The translations under genes were made by a program, and so were the position numbers. The notes beneath the pieces were generated by a model. That model ran no database searches and was not told the origin of the DNA. It saw nothing but the letters and a program-made list of their open reading frames with translations. Positions 1-12,240 of a stretch of 64,000 nucleotides of DNA are shown piece after piece (position 1 is the stretch's first letter; each line of letters begins with the position of its first letter). Origin of the DNA: Aphidius gifuensis (lineage: Eukaryota; Arthropoda; Insecta; Hymenoptera; Braconidae); the NCBI RefSeq assembly GCF_014905175.1, contig NC_057792.1, forward strand, positions 11,387,321 through 11,451,320. Reading direction: 5' to 3'.

Positions 1-117
1 ATGAGAGACGTGTGTTAAAGCAATTAATGATGTCCTAATATTTTTTTTCTGCTTTTCTCTATGTATTTATTCTCCTTATTCATTTTGAGACCGAATCTTA
101 TCTGAGCGAATCTGTCT

Positions 118-620
118 CGATAAAACTTGATCTAGATCCAGATTAAACTATATCTAGCCGGATCGAATTTAATTTGAGCTCAGATCAAATCTTATTTGAC
201 CGGATCTGACAAGATCAAACTTCTGCACTTAGATTAAACTAGGTCATGGGTGAATGAATGTTAGAGAAGAAATTTTTTTTACGTCTGACCATTACTGCTG
301 TGGTCAGGTAGGTGAGGCTCAGGATTTTCACACCAAAAGCACTGACTTCGAGTCCAAGTGACATCAATTGTTCATCGTAGAAATATATATGATTCTTAAG
401 TGTATTTCATTAATTCTGTAAAAAGAAAAACCAAATTGTGTAACGAAGCGTAGAATAACTCAAAATTATGTTTATTAAATTCATAAATTTTTATCCAGAC
501 CCAGTCAGATCAAGTCAGATCAAATCAGATCTGAGAATGTCTAATAATCTTTATCTGGTTTGATCTGAAGTATGGTGGATCACATCAGATCTGATTTAAT
601 GTGATTTTTTTTACATGGGT
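118..620. repeat. GATC-rich degenerate repeats
   Basis: Two clusters (about 118-240 and 497-600) are built from short degenerate units such as CAGATCAAAT and TCTGATCT, giving many GATC sites close together. The segment between (240-480) has no convincing gene. The origin is unknown; these look like decayed short tandem repeats. Confidence 0.5.
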
Positions 621-1314
621 TTTTTTCATGTTTTTTTCAATGCACTCTCTTGTAAATCCATTAACGCTTCGAAAAATTTTAAAAACTGATTAATGAGAAC
701 TCTCTTGCTCTTAAAATAACTTTCAGAATTTTACGCTTTTAAAAGCTTAGTTCAAATAAAAAATTATATAGAGATTGTATGATGCTTCACCTAGATCGAC
801 GTCGATTCAAGAATTTTTGATGTACATTTCAGAATTCGACCTCTATTTCCAACGTCTGATAGATGTAGGCCTAGGATTCTTACAATAGTTTGTAAATTTA
901 ATTTTAAAATTTTGCAAGAACTGCCTGTTTTTTTTTATTCACATTTTTTTAATTCACATATTTTGTTTATCAAAGAGGAAAAATATATCACTTTTTCTCT
1001 TATACGAAAAAGATAGTTGCCATCGATCATTCGAATATTTGATTGTCCTGCTTGTTTTCTCTGTCACTTTCATGTCATTTGTCATTTTGTGTTTGTCTGT
1101 TATTAATGGAATAAATAAACAAATTTTCTTTCTCAGTCACGCTTTTAGAATTTTTTTTCCTTTTTCCTGAGGTAATCAATAAATTTCTTTGTTTATATAT
1201 TTTGAAATCAAAATTTGTTAGTTTAAGATTTGACAGATCGCTTGAATAAAAAGTAGTCTTCAAATTATAATTATTATATCTTCTGATGATTCAATATATT
1301 GATTAATATTCAAT
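621..1314. other. AT-rich stretch without recognised feature
   Basis: Nothing recognisable was seen. The short ORF in this stretch (1075-1263, minus) has no domain signature and the composition of intergenic DNA. Confidence 0.5.
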
Positions 1315-1726
1315 GATAACAAAAAAAAAAACCTAGTTTTTTTACAAAAAAAAGCGTCAAGTATTCGAAATCGTTTAGCTATTTTATTGTTTTAATACAA
1401 AAAGATGTGGTACTAAAAAAAGTCGAGAATTCAATATATTTTTAATGCATATAATTAAGTCTTAACTGTTGACAAAAATTTAAACTTGACCCCACCTTTT
1501 TTTCCCAGTTTAAATATCATTTATATATTATATATATTAAACCAGGTGGGGTCAAGTTTAAAATTTTGTCAACAGTTAAAACTTAATTATATGCATTAAA
1601 AATATATTGAATTCTTAACTTTTTTTGGTACCACATCTTTTTGTATTAAAACAATAAAATAGCTAAATGATTTCGAATACTTGACGCTTCTTTTTGTAAA
1701 AAAAACTAGGTTTTTTTTTTTGTTAT
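1315..1726. repeat. Long hairpin (inverted repeat) element, copy A
   Basis: Two arms of about 190 bp are near-perfect inverted copies around a short AT-rich loop (about 1500-1540). The left arm opens ATAACAAAAAAA and the right arm closes TTTTTTTGTTAT; both contain the GGTGGGGTCAAGTT motif or its complement. Copy B at 15981-16763 has the same arms with a longer loop, and a partial relative lies at 31910-32215. A transcript would fold into one long stem. Probably a foldback/MITE-type element, or the end of the larger duplicated unit. Confidence 0.8.
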
Positions 1727-2379
1727 GATATCACATCTTTTTGTAAAGTTTAAATAATAATATATTTTTTTCATACGTTGACGAATCAATTTATTATTTA
1801 TTCTCATGAAGTTTCATAAGGAGGTTGAGACGTTACATTGTGTACTAGCTTTTAGCATAGGCAGCTGTTGAAGCTCGCGGAATGGAGCAATCGGAGCAAG
1901 CCAGTGCATATTATCACCAGTAATGGTGCTAGTAAGTCGAATGCACAAAGTCACATGTTGCATTCGTTTATTTTTTTTCCATCAAGTTCAATAAGTTTTT
2001 TTTTTTTTTTTTTGTCTTCATATATACAATTAATTATAGTTGAATCAATTCATTGATTAATTTTAATTTTTAAGTTTGAATTATTTTTTTAATTGTCAGT
2101 CAATAATTATTTCAATTTTCTAATAAAATGTAGGCCAAATGTCAACGATTTATTGATGTAACATCTGGAAAATCTAAATGTCGTATTTTTATCATTACAA
2201 TCATCATCATCTTGATTTTTAGGACAGTTGAATGTTGAGTTGTAGATAGTTGTAAATGAATACTGTCATTAATGATTTTCTTCTAAATAATAATACGAGT
2301 CTGAATCTGTTGTTACAATGCATAGTTTCAATGATGGGGCAAATCAGTACCATTTGTAGCATTAGCAATTAATGATTTT

Positions 2380-3380
2380 CTAACTGATGGTGTTGATAAT
2401 GCACTTTTTAATTCACTTGATGTAAATGTTTCATTATGATTTTTTTTTTTTTTTTCGACAAACTATCTAATAATTCCGTGAATGTCTCATTATTTTCTAT
2501 TGACATATTATTTGATAAACATGTATCAACAATTTTGTCATATTTTGTAGATAAAACATCAACTAGTTCAGTGAATGTGGCATAATTTGTTTTTCTAAAT
2601 GAAGTTAAAGTCTCAAATTTTTATCATTAAAAACATTCAATGATTCAGTAAAAGTATCATTATTTTTTTTTGCCCAATACATTCAACGATTTAGACGTAA
2701 AAGTATTATTTGTATTAGTAAGAGTATTACTGTAAAAATCTATCGTCAATTTCACCATTTAAATTATCCAACTAATCTTTAGAAGATGGATTACTTCCAG
2801 AAACATCACTAAACATATTTATTTGCATCATTGATTCAGTTAAAATTTGTGAAACAGCCATTGCCAGAATTAATACCATTTGATTGTGACATATTTAAAA
2901 ATGTATCAAGACTTTCTTGACGATTTGATACTGACAATGATATTCATAACGTGCCTGACACTGATGGTCTCAACATTGCTGACGCATGTTCTTTGTCTTT
3001 TTGATTTGTATTATCATTTCCATTATTTATTTTTATTGATGATCTTCGTTGATAATTTAATTTTCAAACATTATGACTTGTTGGTGATGTTATTTCCATT
3101 ATTAATTCCAAACTCATTCTTCCATTTTTTTCGGTCTCTTAAAAGTTCTTAGATCTATTGTTTTTGTTGTATATCATTCGAAAAATCATCAAGTGAACTC
3201 ACTTGATAAATCTTTTCTTAACCAAGCTTGAAGATCTTTGACACTTGATGATATTCTGTCACTCACATCTTTCATTGTCATCACAATTAACATGTGATAG
3301 ATCAATTATACAATCGAAAAAATCGTTGATAATGATGTCTTGGGCATCATTGTTCTAAATATTATTTATTTTATCTGACA
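2380..3380 (-). pseudogene. Degenerate Ser/Asn-rich ORF of the large repeat, copy A
   Basis: Read on the minus strand, this stretch shows broken but coding-like peptide runs that match the parallel region of copy B (18190-19220), for example SVSGTL and SLDTFLNMSQ. Stops and shifts interrupt every frame. The presumed start is near 3380 (MSDK), with a stop a few codons later in both copies. No known family was recognised. The sharing between copies suggests the repeat once encoded a protein. Confidence 0.4.
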
Positions 3381-4183
3381 TTCTATTATTATAAATATTT
3401 ATTACTCAAAACTACAAAATAGTTGTTCATCAACCATCACAAAAAGATGAACAAGTCAAAAGTATTTGAAAATATGTTAGCTTTTTTGCTCTATAAACAG
3501 ATGCTCCTGCAGCTGATTTAGATATTCAAAAATAAATACTTTTTCATATATAAGTTAAAAAAAAAAACTCATTAAACTCGATGAAATGAAAAATAAACAA
3601 TAACAACATGTGACTTGAAAAGATAGCTAAAAGTATCATTATTAAATTCGCGCCATTGATGCGATATTGAATACTGTAAATATACCTAAAGGTTTTTTCG
3701 CACCATTCTACTATTCTTGCTCAATTATATTTTATAATGTTGTCGAATTGCTCTGGACTTGGAAGCCATATTGCTTTGATTTAATGTTAGTTTCTAATGT
3801 TTGTCAGAGTGCCCTGAGTTTTTAAGGAAATATCAAGAAAAAACGCAATTTCTGAAAATGATTTTGAAGTTTAAAAAAAAAGTATACATCTAAAAAATCT
3901 GTTTTTTTTTTATTAAAAAGCTTGATATTGATTCAATGAAATGATCAGAAGACATAATATTTTTATCTAATCAATCATATTTTAAAATAAATTCCCAAGG
4001 AATTAGAGGGTTAGGGTTAGCTCTATGCCGATAATATAATATAGGCACGGTAGTTGATCTCGTTTCTCCCACTTTTTTTTTTTCTCATACTTGACGCGAG
4101 GCACTACTGTGCCTCTTGATTTTATTAATACAATAATAGAGACAATCAATCAGTTCGTATGCACAAAAAATAAACATATATAT

Positions 4184-4393
4184 TGTTACATTTTAGGGTT
4201 AAAATAAAAGATATCTCTTTTCTATTTAAATTAATAGGTCTTTATTCATTTGCTATTCTATTGCAACTGCAACTTAACTCTTTCTCTCATCTCTTTCTCG
4301 TTACTAAGGTCGTCATTTGTTATTAACTAATTCTATTGTCTGTCTCTGTCTATCATAAGGGAAGAGGGAGCGATTAACTCCATATTCGTAACA
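4184..4393 (-). repeat. LTR (3' LTR relative to coding sense)
   Basis: This 210 bp repeat has TG...CA ends and is bounded on the left by the target duplication ATAT (4180-4183). The differences from the other LTR lie in its first dozen bases. Confidence 0.85.
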
Positions 4394-5040
4394 CTACCCT
4401 CCGCCCAATGAAGATTGTCGTCCCGACAATCCGTAACCTACAGCTCAAGAATGTTCAACAATCCGATTGTATCAATCAGATCCTTGACCACTGGGGATTC
4501 TCGAGTTATCCTAAGATGTTGTTCAGTATTTACTCAAGGTTCAGGGCAAACCCAATGTAAAAACCCTGAACGAACAACATTTACAATTATATTTAATATC
4601 TACAGTCAATTTTGTTCAATCTATAGAATATCTTCATTCAATCTATCTTTTTTTATTGATTTATTCTTCTCCTAGATATTTGTCTTCTCCTAGATGATTA
4701 CTTGTATTTATGATTGCAATTTAATTATTCCTCCATGTAGTATAATATCAACCTAAATAAGTAAATTAAGAAAACCTAAAAAAAAAATATAATTTGCATA
4801 ATTATGGTTATTATTTATTCATTTTCAAAGCGTCCTTTGAAAACAAACAACATCAATTATCATTTTTACTAGTATTTTAATCTGTGGTGTATACCCATCA
4901 ATAACCAAGTCACATTCATGCTCTTATACAGGCCATTGATGAGAATTTCTCATCAAAGGGACAACACGTCCGCCATGATTCCAAGGAATCATGCCAAGGC
5001 AGTGACTAAAAATTTTACCTAGGATTTTTATTTATTTATT

Positions 5041-5341
5041 TCTCAACCTTGTTTCCTACTCGAAACAAGGAACCTTAGTCCATCGAGGGCCATTTTTACC
5101 TTAAACCTTGTTTCCTACTCGAAACAAGGAACCTCAGTCCATCGAGGGCCATTTTTTTTTTTTTACCTTAAACCTTGTTTCCTACCTGAAACAAGGAACC
5201 TCAGTCCATCGAGGGCCATTTTTACCTTTAACCTTGCTTCTTACCTGAAACAAGGAACCTCAGTCCATCGAGGGCCATTTTTACTTTTAACCTTGCTTCC
5301 TACCTGAAACAAGGAACCTCAGTCCATCGAGGGTCATTTTT
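5041..5341. repeat. About 61 bp tandem repeat inside the LTR element
   Basis: Five units contain AACCTTGTTTCCTAC, GAAACAAGGAACC and TCCATCGAGGGCCATTTTT. Each unit contains a small inverted repeat (CTTGTTTC/GAAACAAG) that could form a stem. The array lies in the 3' non-coding part of the element. Confidence 0.85.
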
Positions 5342-5424
5342 TAAAATTCCAAAATTTACTTCTAATTTTTATTTCATGTATGCATAAATTCTGTTTACAT
5401 GTAAACTATTTAGTTAGTTTTATT

Positions 5425-5760
5425 TTAATGATTCTTTTTATTTTTATCACAACTATTTGCATAGTGGCCGAATTTTTTGCATTTGAAACAAACAATTCCA
5501 GATTTACTTTTATCAATTTTTTCTCCATTTGTCTTGTTTTTATCACAATAATAATTATTTTTTAGAATAGTTCTTTCATATTTATGATGGTACTTATATT
5601 TGTTATTATTATAATTATTATTTTCTTGATGTGAATTATTTTCTCTAAATAACTGTATTATTTCTTCTCTCATTATTTTTCTTGATTCTTCTAGTTCCTT
5701 TCTGATTAAATTTCTAAATGCATTTAATTTATCGTCGAATTCTTGTAAATTTTTTGCCAT
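5425..5760 (-). CDS. gag: Gag-like protein with CCHC zinc knuckle
   Basis: This 111-codon ORF is the only good one in the LTR element. The N-terminal half (about residues 1-45) is charged, Glu/Lys/Arg-rich and likely helical. An Asn/Tyr/Lys-rich linker follows, and then a classical retroviral zinc knuckle CFKCKKFGHYANSC (about 91-104). Such knuckles bind RNA in nucleocapsid domains. It is much shorter than a normal Gag (300-500 residues), so the capsid part is missing. No protease, reverse transcriptase or integrase is present, so movement would need enzymes from another element. Confidence 0.7.
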   Translation of the reverse strand: MAKNLQEFDDKLNAFRNLIRKELEESRKIMREEIIQLFRENNSHQENNNYNNNKYKYHHKYERTILKNNYYCDKNKTNGEKIDKSKSGIVCFKCKKFGHYANSCDKNKKNH

Positions 5761-5956
5761 TTTAATTCAGATGTTGGTCACTTTTTTAATATTGATTCAA
5801 ATTAATCACTTTTTTTTTTTTTTTTTATTAATCACGTTATTTTCTTTGTATTTTTATTTTTGATATTACTTCTGTGAGCGTTTCACTATTTTAAAAATAA
5901 AATAGAATTCAAATATCTTAAATTAATTATTATTTAATTCTTTTTTTATTTTATAA

Positions 5957-6166
5957 TGTCATATTTAAGGGTTAAAATAAAAGATATCTCTTTTCTATTT
6001 AAATTAATAGGTCTTTATTCATTTGCTATTCTATTGCAACTGCAACTTAACTCTTTCTCTCATCTCTTTCTCGTTACTAAGGTCGTCATTTGTTATTAAC
6101 TAATTCTATTGTCTGTCTCTGTCTATCATAAGGGAAGAGGGAGCGATTAACTCCATATTCGTAACA
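5957..6166 (-). repeat. LTR (5' LTR relative to coding sense)
   Basis: Direct repeat of 4184-4393, followed by ATAT (6167-6170), the second copy of the target duplication. No clear tRNA primer-binding site was found next to it on the minus strand. Confidence 0.85.
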
Positions 6167-6199
6167 ATATCAATATAACATCCATATACATTCTATTAA

Positions 6200-6890
6200 A
6201 AACAAAAAAAAAAAACAACATAACCAGTTTCATCACTACATTAAGGCAGTATGTCAAAATATTGAAAAAAAAATCCCTCTCACAGATTTTGATCAAAGTA
6301 GGCTCATTTTTTAAGTGAAATAAAGATCTATTTTATCAAACTTTTTTTGTAATTTTCTACCACGATTCGAGCGAGATAATTAGGGTCAAAGTTGACAAGA
6401 ATTTAACACTTTAACACACAAGCATAGGAAGAATCGGCTCATTTTCACTTGTATTGACAAAACGCTCTCACAGAAAACCTTTATTTTACTACAGCTTATA
6501 CTTCTTTTAATTACAAAAAAAATAAAAAAAAAAAATCGATTTCTACTACGAATTTTAAAAGTTATTAATAATTTAAGACGAAAATTTGGGGTCAAAAACA
6601 GTCAAAAAGTAGCGGGCGAAGCATTGAAAATCTGCTGAAGTAGTATTAGTATGTGTAAATACGAGGTGCCCTCACTCATACTTCTAAAGACGCGTCAGTA
6701 AAGTATACAAATTTTAGACATTAGAGGGCACTTATTATTTTTTTTTAAGGTATGGTTACAAGGGTACCTCTTTGAACCCAAAGAATTATCCTACCTTGGG
6801 GTTTACATGCCGCCTTAATTAATTTATCTATTTTTTATTTTAATTCATTATTATTTTTTTTACATTTTATAAATAATTTACGAAAATAAA
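6200..6890. other. AT-rich stretch without recognised gene
   Basis: Homopolymer-rich DNA. The small minus-strand ORF (6386-6595) has no signature and is probably chance. Confidence 0.45.
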
Positions 6891-7680
6891 TGATGCCAAA
6901 CTTTGTTCAGAATTTGTGGCGAATTATGTAATAAAATAAAATCAAAATGAATGAAATAAGAATTTAAAGTTTGAAGATAAAATAATTTGTAGGTGTTGTC
7001 TTGATATAAGTCATGACCTCACTAAAATTAGATTAGAAAATATTTTTTTTGATAAGTTGTCTCTGCAGCCAGAAATGTCAGTTTTGTTTGCCAGGCATGG
7101 CTAATTATTATATTAAACAAAAAATTAATAGAATCCAAATAAGGCTTCAGAAATTGAAGGATAATAATATTCAGGAGGAATATAAACCACTTGAGCTGCA
7201 CTGAAATATTCAGGCTTTCGTTCACGATTTATGGTCAATTATAAAATTCTAAAGGAATGAGATCGAATAATATTAAGTTTTAAAACTTAAAAAAAGATAA
7301 TATTCGAGTTTTGTCTTCATAATAGATTTATAATCTCATGAAAATCGAATTTTAAAATATTTTGTTTACGAGCAAAAGGGGCAGTGTAAAATGCTGAATG
7401 CCATTCGCAATTTTCACTATATTATAAAATTCATAAGAAATGAACATAATTAATATTAAGCGCTAAAACTTGAATAAAAATAATATCCAAGTGTTGTCTT
7501 ATTAATAGAGTCATGATCTTGGTAATTACATCCGAAAATATTTGAACGACAAATTTTAAAATTCAAATGCGATTGAAATAGTTGATATTTAGCGTTTCAC
7601 CTTTTTGAATAATGATATCGAGGCGTAGTCTTGATAATAGACACATAATCTCACAGAAATTGCATTTAGAAACATTTTTT
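6890..7680. repeat. Diverged roughly 180 bp repeat array
   Basis: At least four diverged units (about 6910, 7228, 7422 and 7555) share the order ATAAAATTC, a TTAAGxxxTAAAACTT segment, TTGTCTTxATAATAGA and an ATAATCTCA-like end. A fifth relative lies near 10900-10980. The units are eroded and contain no gene. Confidence 0.55.
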
Positions 7681-7755
7681 TCAAGTCTTGACTTACGTCA
7701 AAGAATGTGAAATTGACTTCACTATTTATGATGAATTTAAAAAAAAAAAAAAAAT

Positions 7756-7800
7756 TATGCGTGTTGCAAGTACTCGCGGGGGGAAGTGAAACTTCTTTGG
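7756..7800. repeat. Element terminus with GAAGTGAAACTTCTTT motif
   Basis: The segment around CGCGGGGGGAAGTGAAACTTCTTT closely matches 57305-57345. An inverted, poorer match lies near 10878-10900 (AAAGAAGTTTTACTTT). The pair could be the ends of a decayed element of about 3.1 kb, as the better-preserved pair does at 57.3-59.4 kb. Confidence 0.45.
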
Positions 7801-8458
7801 GAGTGATTGCGGTAATAAAGCTATAAGTTTCTTTCATTGTTTTTTCTGTTGGTATCGACAATTCATATTACGGTCGGTATTAATGGTATTTCTTGATGAT
7901 GTTTATTTAGTTTTTTAGATTAAGCTTTTGAGAATTTTTTATTCAGATTTTTTTTCTTTTTTTTTTTCAGTTTATTATTTGAGTTACTAGGATGTTTTTA
8001 TTCATTGATATATTAGTTTTTGTTATTAAAAAATTAATTTTTTTATTTATTTTTTTTTTTTCGAATTTTCGTTTTTCTAGTTTCCGTTTTTTTTTTTTTT
8101 GGGTCATTATAAGCTGTTATTAGTTGTTGATTTTCATAACGTAATAGGGTAGTATTATTTATAGATATTTAAAACGGTCGTCAAAGGTGAGAAAAAGGTT
8201 AAAACCGCGAAACTCATGATTTTCTTGATTACGGTTTTTTTTTCGTTCCAAACATTCGTGGCTGCCAGTTTTAAATATTATTTTCATGTTCGTGGGAGTA
8301 CAAAAGTAATTCAGGAATTCCTTGAGAACATTTGAATATGTCAAAAGAGGAGAGAAAAGGGTTAGAAGCGTGAATTTTATGATTTTCTCGATTTTGGTTT
8401 TCGTTTTGACCGTGGTGGAAAAAACCTTTTCTGATTTTTTCAGAATTGAGACTTCTGG

Positions 8459-8727
8459 AAATATTCACGGAGTCATCTCCAGACTATTTTTATAGTATCT
8501 CCGGATTTTCTCCGGAATTTCAGCTTAAAAGAAACTAACGGGAAAAGAATGGAAACATGAATAAAAAAACAAAAAATAAGAGTTTACATAAGAAAATCAA
8601 ATGGGAAATATTTTTCCAAAAAATCCAGACAATGTTTGAAAGAACTTATAGGTCTTAGGGACGGAGAAATCTGGAGAAATCCGTACAAAATTTGGAGAAC
8701 ATCCAGAAAGATTCTTTCCACCAGGGG
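8459..8727. mobile_element. Decayed relative of the CCCTGGTGG element
   Basis: This block is rich in CTCCGGAATTT and GGAGAAATC motifs and ends TTTCCACCAGGGG, matching the end of the 17174-18136 element. Related direct repeats (ACATTCGTGGCTGCCAG near 8250 and ACATTCGTGGCTACCAT near 8732) lie on both sides. Confidence 0.4.
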
Positions 8728-9207
8728 ACTCAAACATTCGTGGCTACCATTTTTGAATTTTCTTCTCATGATGTCGAAGGGAAAAACATGATTTCGGATC
8801 GTATAATTTCAAACATATCTGAAAATCATGAAATCTAAAATTTTCTAAAAATCCGTGATCAGAAAACATAGGCTCCCAGAAACCTCTCATTTGTCTCTGC
8901 CTCCATTGAGCTATCAATAATTGTTGAATTCTCGAGGTAATAGGGTTTTTTTTGAATTTTTCCAATTTATTTGAATATTAATGAATTGAATTAATTTTCT
9001 GAATCTATATTTTCACTATCATTTTGACTATAATCTTTAGTTAAAAAAAAAAATTCACAAAGAAACCCTAGATATGATCTAATATATTGAAATAATACGG
9101 TAATTATGTTAGGAATTCAAGATATTCTTTGTGATACGTAATTTTTTTAATATTATTTTAAATTATACAATAATAAAAAATGAGTATAAAATTTTGTATT
9201 TTTATAA

Positions 9208-9710
9208 ATTATTTTGTTATGAATAATCGTAGTCTAGAACGATATTGCTGTGAACATTTAGTACTTTATAAAATGGTAGGTGTTAGGGCTAATATGGCAT
9301 CAGGATTTTCCTGTAATTTTTTTTCACGTTGCTTATCGCGATATTGTCGTACACGTTTAGTACTTAATAGTCTCGATTTTTTCAAAAGATTTTTCTGTAA
9401 TTTTTCATCGTCGGAATCATGATGATATACTTGATCCTCGGGATTGATAGAGTAGGATAACTTGTACTCGTTTTTTTTTGTATTAATCGTTTATCTGAAT
9501 TTCGATATTGCTGTCAACGTTCCGTACTTGATGAAGTAGTTGGTGTCAAGCCTAATATGGCATCAGAATTTTTCTGTAGCTTTCTTTCACGTTGTCTAGC
9601 ACGATATTGCCGTGAACGTTCATTACTCGAAACAGGTGAAGATTATGAAGCTAATGAAGCATCAGGATTTTCTTGTAATTTTTTTTTTCGTTACACTATT
9701 AAGAAAAATA
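9208..9710 (-). pseudogene. Remnant of a repetitive RQYRARQRE protein
   Basis: On the minus strand three degenerate copies of a roughly 46-residue unit can be read. The unit has the core SRQYRARQRE then KLQENPDA and a Ser/Thr-rich spacer. Arg/Tyr repeats of this type occur in proteins of insect mobile elements, including Helitron-associated ORFs. Stops and shifts break the frame, and no function can be assigned beyond a likely basic, nucleic-acid-binding character. Confidence 0.5.
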
Positions 9711-9759
9711 CCCCCAATCCGCATCGACTTCAGTTCATAAAGATGGCGGTTCTGACATA

Positions 9760-11165
9760 GTAGTGAAATATCGTAGCCGGATTATTTATTAGACAACCCA
9801 ATATTGCCCTGTAAAATAACCCTGCTAGATATGTGATTAATTAACCCTGTTTATCCTGCTCACTTAAGATACATTAGAAAGGTAGGGGAATAATTTGCGT
9901 AATGTAGGGAGGTTTAAAAAGAAACCTGAAAAATACGCGAAAATAGTACGCAAATTTAATACAAATAATTTATAAAAAATTGAGTCAGACACAAATAATA
10001 TAATGTTAAAGAAAAAGGTAAATTTATTATTAAAACGTAACAACTTTACCAATAATATTGATGTTGAGTAAAAGATAGTTAAATTCGGACCGTCACGGGC
10101 CTTAACAGTACACGCGACTTTGATTGACTTCTCAATAATTTGTTACAATAATTATTTTGTTTTCAATAACATAATTATATTGTCATATACAAATGTTATA
10201 GAATAATATGGTATAAGTTTATGGATACCATATTGACGATAACAACATACAATAAGTAACGCACTTGTGTAACACTGAATTTACAATAAGAATTATAACG
10301 AAGATCACTTATACTTGTGTTTGATTTGATAATTAACAAAACGCTTTACTGTACTTTACAGATTGTGGTTAAAACAAACTTGATGACCACGAGGTCGTTG
10401 ATTTTATATTTAAGTAATTAAATATTTTTAGCAAACAAATCAATGTTTAAATCAGCCAACTATAATTTACTTTATTCAATATTTATTTGATTAAATAAAC
10501 TAACACAAAGCTTGTACGCTTGTATTTCTTTTCTAGAAGAACAAGACAATTTAGACCATGCGGTCGGAATTTATTGCAAGTTAAATCCAAGATAATTTTA
10601 ATGAGATTAAATTAATAATTTACGTAGCTCAATATTCGTAAATATAATTGAAACTATCAGAGCAAAAAAAATCAGCAAAATATTGAATAAATATAACTTA
10701 CAGTTTTTCGGCCGATGGCTCTTAAAATTATTCTAAGTTCTTTTCAAAGCAAATATTGAAAGCGGTTAGAGCTGGGAGAGCTATATAGATACTGTGTTTC
10801 ATGGGACGTTTTATGGGGCGTTGTCTATGCTCCTTCCGTCCCCGATTTTCGCGACGAATTTTTCCCTCAACTACCCACCAAAAAGAAGTTTTACTTTAAA
10901 AATGTTAATATTAAAGTGTTGAAACTTGAAGGAATACGATATTAAGCTTTTGTCTTGGTAACACAGTCGAAAAATTCAAGATTTCATTTCAAATTTGTGG
11001 CGAATCATAACATAAAAAAAATATAGTCAAGTCCCCCAAGATGCACCCTAAGTCTTCCGTAGGATTTTTTATTTTTTTTCTTGTTGTTCGATTTGTTTTT
11101 TCATTTTATTGTAAAATAAATGACTATTTTTTTTGTTTTGTTTTATTTTCTTATGTTGTTTATTT
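9760..11165. other. Gene-free AT-rich stretch
   Basis: No gene was recognised. Near 10880-10980 lie the inverted AAAGAAGTTTTACTTT end and one unit of the diverged repeat seen at 6.9-7.7 kb. Confidence 0.45.
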
Positions 11166-11169
11166 CTGT

Positions 11170-12240
11170 TGTTTAATAAAAAAAAAAATAAACGACCGAA
11201 AAATTTCAAAAAAATAACGTAAAGTCTACAGATGAAGCGTCATCGATTGAAACATTGACGAAATCGATCCGTCAATATTTGGAATTGGGCCCTATCGAAA
11301 AATGCAGATAATAAATCTAATAAGGCCTAAAAACTGAACATAAATATGATGATTGCTTTTGGGAAAAAAAAAAACATAAATTTCATTTAACATCAACTAA
11401 TTCGGTTAGGCGGTTCAAAAAATATCTTGCAAAAAGAAATTCTGACACTACATTTTGTTTGATAAAAAAAAAAATAAACGACAAAAAAATTTCAAAAAAA
11501 AATAGTAGAGTCTACAGATGAAGCGTCATCGATTGAAACATTGCCGGAATCGATCCGTCAATATTTGAAATTGGGCCCTGTCAAAAAATGGCACTATCAA
11601 ATCTGATAAGGCCCAAAAATTGAAAATAAATGTGATGATTGCTTTTGGGAAAAAAAAAACATAAATTTCATTTAACATCAACTAATTCGGTTCGGCGGTT
11701 CAAAAAATATCTTGCAAAAAGAAATTCTGACACTACATTTTGTTTAATAAAAAAAAAAATGAACGACAAAAAAATTTAAAAAAAAAATAGTAGAGTCTAC
11801 AGATGAAGCGTCGTCGATTGAAACATTGCCGGAATCGATCCGTCAATATTTGGAATTGGGCCCTATCGAAAAATGCAGATATTAAATCTAATAAGGCCTA
11901 AAAACTGAAGATAAATATGATGATTGCTTTTGGGAAAAAAAAAACATAAATTTCATTTAACATCAACTAATTCGGTTCGGCGGTTCAAAAAATATCTTGC
12001 AAAAACGAATTCTGACACTACATTTTGTTTAATAAAAAAAAAAAATAAACGACCAAAAAATTTCAAAAAAATATCGTAGAGTCTACAGATGAAGCTTCGT
12101 CGATTGAAACATTGCCGGAATCGATCCGTCAATATTTGAAATTGGGCATTGTCGAAAAATAGCACTATCAAATCTGATAAGGCCCAAAAATTGGAAATAA
12201 ATATGATGATTGCTTTTGGGAAAAAAAATGGAACATAATG
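11170..12240. repeat. Satellite-like tandem array, about 290 bp period
   Basis: Units start near 11170, 11462, 11750 and 12033 (about 3.7 copies). Each contains TCTACAGATGAAGC, ATCGATTGAAAC, GGAATCGATCCGTCAATATT, GGGCCCT and ACATTTTGTTT. Units are highly similar apart from homopolymer length. The apparent minus-strand ORF (11953-12303) is a by-product of the repeat. Confidence 0.85.

Larger units (their letters stand above)
1315..4125. repeat. Dispersed large repeat, copy A
   Basis: This segment aligns over its whole length with 15981-19985 in the same orientation. It comprises the 5' hairpin, a middle region with poly-T tracts, minus-strand coding debris, a short GGGTTAGGGTTAG run (about 4007-4019), an ATAGGCACGG motif and a terminal GAGGCAC/GTGCCTC stem-loop followed by TTGATTTTA, where similarity to copy B stops. 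Sharp ends and conserved order show one mobile unit or segmental duplication. Its class is not clear. Confidence 0.75.
4184..6166 (-). mobile_element. Short LTR retrotransposon with Gag-like ORF
   Basis: Two direct repeats of 210 bp (4184-4393 and 5957-6166) are nearly identical, start TGTTAC or TGTCAT and end GTAACA, and are flanked by the 4 bp duplication ATAT. Coding sense is minus: the only ORF reads right to left, and a purine-rich tract (complement of CTACCCTCCGCCC, 4394-4406) sits next to the leftmost LTR, as a polypurine tract should. At under 2 kb with only a Gag-like ORF it is non-autonomous. High LTR identity suggests a fairly recent insertion. Confidence 0.85.

Noticed and set aside
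295..362. tRNA-like A/B boxes (TGGTCAGGTAGG and GACTTCGAGTCC)
   Set aside because: The B box is imperfect, no cloverleaf forms and no tail follows; too weak to list as a SINE.
4007..4019. Telomere
   Set aside because: Only two to four TTAGGG-like units within a dispersed repeat; not terminal.
4098..4125. Helitron 3' end candidate at the GAGGCAC/GTGCCTC stem-loop
   Set aside because: The following bases are TTGATTTTA, not CTRR, in both copies.
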